From Sphingobacteriales bacterium (GTDB taxonomy: Bacteria > Bacteroidota > Bacteroidia > Sphingobacteriales > Sphingobacteriaceae), in NCBI GenBank assembly GCA_947478655.1, contig CANJWU010000089.1, positions 1 to 5,370 on the forward strand: a stretch of 5,370 bases of DNA, given 5' to 3'. Of this stretch, positions 4,802 to 5,370 are shown one piece after another. Every line of letters begins with the position of its first letter. Position 1 is the first letter of the stretch. The notes below the pieces were generated by a model that was not told where the DNA came from, ran no database searches, and was given only the letters and a program-made list of their open reading frames with translations. Made by a program: the position numbers and the translations under genes.

Positions 4802-5370
4802 TTAGGAATACTTTTTAATTAATTTAAAACTTCCTAAATGAAAAATGGGAATAGCAGACATGTTGTTCCCATTTTTTTTTACGCTACACATTTCGCCATT
4901 GTCGGATAAATAAAATGGCATTGGATTTTTAATGCTGTGCTTTTCGAATCCCATTTTTTTAAAGCCCGCATTACCTGCAAACGCAATATCTGTATAGGTC
5001 ATGAGCTCATCCATTTTTTGAATGTCTTGAAAATGATGCAGTAATTTGGTTAAACCTCCAACAACAGTAAAACCTTTTTTGGTTGCGAAACGAAGCAGCT
5101 CAAAAGAACGGGCTGGCACTTCCCTATTGCTTAACATTCTAGCAGCAGAAAAAGTGGCCATGGCTACTATTTCTTTTGCTAAAACCAAAGCAAAATGATA
5201 GCGTGCATTACAGTTACCTTGTAAGTGATTCGCTGTTAAAAATTCGGCTGCTATTAATTTATCGACGCGTAAAATTTGACATTTTCGGCCATGGATTTTT
5301 TGATTTAAACCCATTAAAGAACGCAGCCTACTCGCAACTATTTCGCGCTTAAACTCCCACTGGTATTGCA
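4802..5370 (-). CDS. Phage-type accessory protein, C-terminal part (partial, start beyond right edge)
   Basis: The visible 188 codons are open to the window edge. An internal ATG at 5312-5314 could be taken as the start, but the 18 codons before it (QYQWEFKREIVASRLRSL) continue the same pattern, so the real start is outside. From memory, the stretch W-x2-K-x2-IVxSRL, K-I-x-x-RKCQI, EFLTANHLQG, ATFSAAR, FELLRFATKKGFTVVGGLTKLL and LMTYTDIAFAGNAGFKKMGFE matches the C-terminal domain of proteins common in phage genomes. In those it often follows a DIYIPE...YNGxxWH nuclease-like domain of Vsr or homing-endonuclease type. The fold of this domain may be GNAT-like, judging by the GxxxxGF ending; that is a guess. 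Whether the missing N-terminus is a nuclease cannot be seen. The last 20-25 codons overlap a terminator hairpin of the convergent gene. Confidence 0.7.
   Translation of the reverse strand, partial: QYQWEFKREIVASRLRSLMGLNQKIHGRKCQILRVDKLIAAEFLTANHLQGNCNARYHFALVLAKEIVAMATFSAARMLSNREVPARSFELLRFATKKGFTVVGGLTKLLHHFQDIQKMDELMTYTDIAFAGNAGFKKMGFEKHSIKNPMPFYLSDNGEMCSVKKNGNNMSAIPIFHLGSFKLIKKYS
4841..4880 (+). terminator. Intrinsic terminator of the ftsE/thioredoxin operon, inside the convergent gene
   Basis: An 11-bp stem (4841-4851, AAAAATGGGAA, pairing with 4866-4876) closes a 14-base loop, and the right arm runs into a tract of nine T (4872-4880). It lies 40 bp after the thioredoxin stop and is the obvious plus-strand terminator. 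It is entirely within the coding sequence of the convergent minus-strand gene. On the minus strand the T-run after the stem is mostly part of the stem, so termination in that direction should be weaker. Confidence 0.75.

Noticed and set aside
4802..4837. Second hairpin right after the thioredoxin stop (TTAGGAA/TTCCTAA with an inner AT stem)
   Set aside because: Low GC, interrupted by a bulge, and not followed by a T-run on either strand; the 4841-4880 hairpin is the better terminator.
5312..5314. ATG as the true start of the rightmost minus-strand gene
   Set aside because: The 18 upstream codons to the window edge are open and fit the family pattern (WEFKREIVASRL), so the gene more likely begins outside.
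1..5370. tRNA, rRNA, CRISPR array, insertion sequence or terminal inverted repeats
   Set aside because: No cloverleaf-like sequence, regularly spaced repeats, transposase or long inverted repeats were seen; the coding frames account for nearly all of the window.

Overview
The window looks like chromosomal DNA of a low-GC member of the Bacteroidota, most likely a Pedobacter-like Sphingobacteriaceae. This rests on the AT-rich sequence, the A-rich translation starts with almost no Shine-Dalgarno sequences, promoter elements of the TTG...TAnnTTTG type, and protein types typical of the phylum: a ~116-residue 2[4Fe-4S] ferredoxin beside a short LuxC-like reductase, a lipoprotein with OmpA-like and TPR parts, and a stand-alone FtsE. 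The genus is an inference from recognition, not from a search.

Layout. (1) 1-1501: a ferredoxin gene on the minus strand and a LuxC-family acyl-CoA reductase gene on the plus strand diverge from an 87-bp spacer. The reductase gene ends in a strong, apparently bidirectional hairpin terminator that it shares with the convergent gene to its right. (2) 1512-3227: a large minus-strand gene for a 571-residue lipoprotein, with a signal peptide and lipobox cysteine, a middle segment resembling the OmpA C-terminal domain, and C-terminal TPR-like repeats. (3) 3228-3387: a 160-bp control region holding two good Bacteroidota-type promoters that point at each other, so their transcripts start within a few bases of one another on opposite strands. 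(4) 3388-4801: a compact plus-strand operon. It has a 71-residue conserved-looking small protein (TTG start behind a perfect AAAGGAGG), then an FtsE-type ABC ATPase overlapping it by 14 bp, then a secreted TlpA-like thioredoxin 9 bp later. (5) 4802-5370: a convergent minus-strand gene whose stop codon abuts the thioredoxin stop with no spacer. Its reading frame stays open to the right edge, so its start lies outside. It resembles the C-terminal part of proteins often encoded by phages.

How the parts may work together. The ferredoxin and reductase may form a redox pair, but only proximity supports this. The small protein and FtsE are almost certainly translated as a unit; FtsE normally drives FtsX at the division site, but no ftsX is in the window. 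The lipoprotein and thioredoxin are both envelope proteins. Nothing here is a mobile element, CRISPR array or RNA gene. The most unusual points are the face-to-face promoters, the strong Shine-Dalgarno sequence with a TTG start in a phylum that seldom uses them, a terminator hairpin embedded in the coding end of the last gene, and the phage-like nature of that gene.
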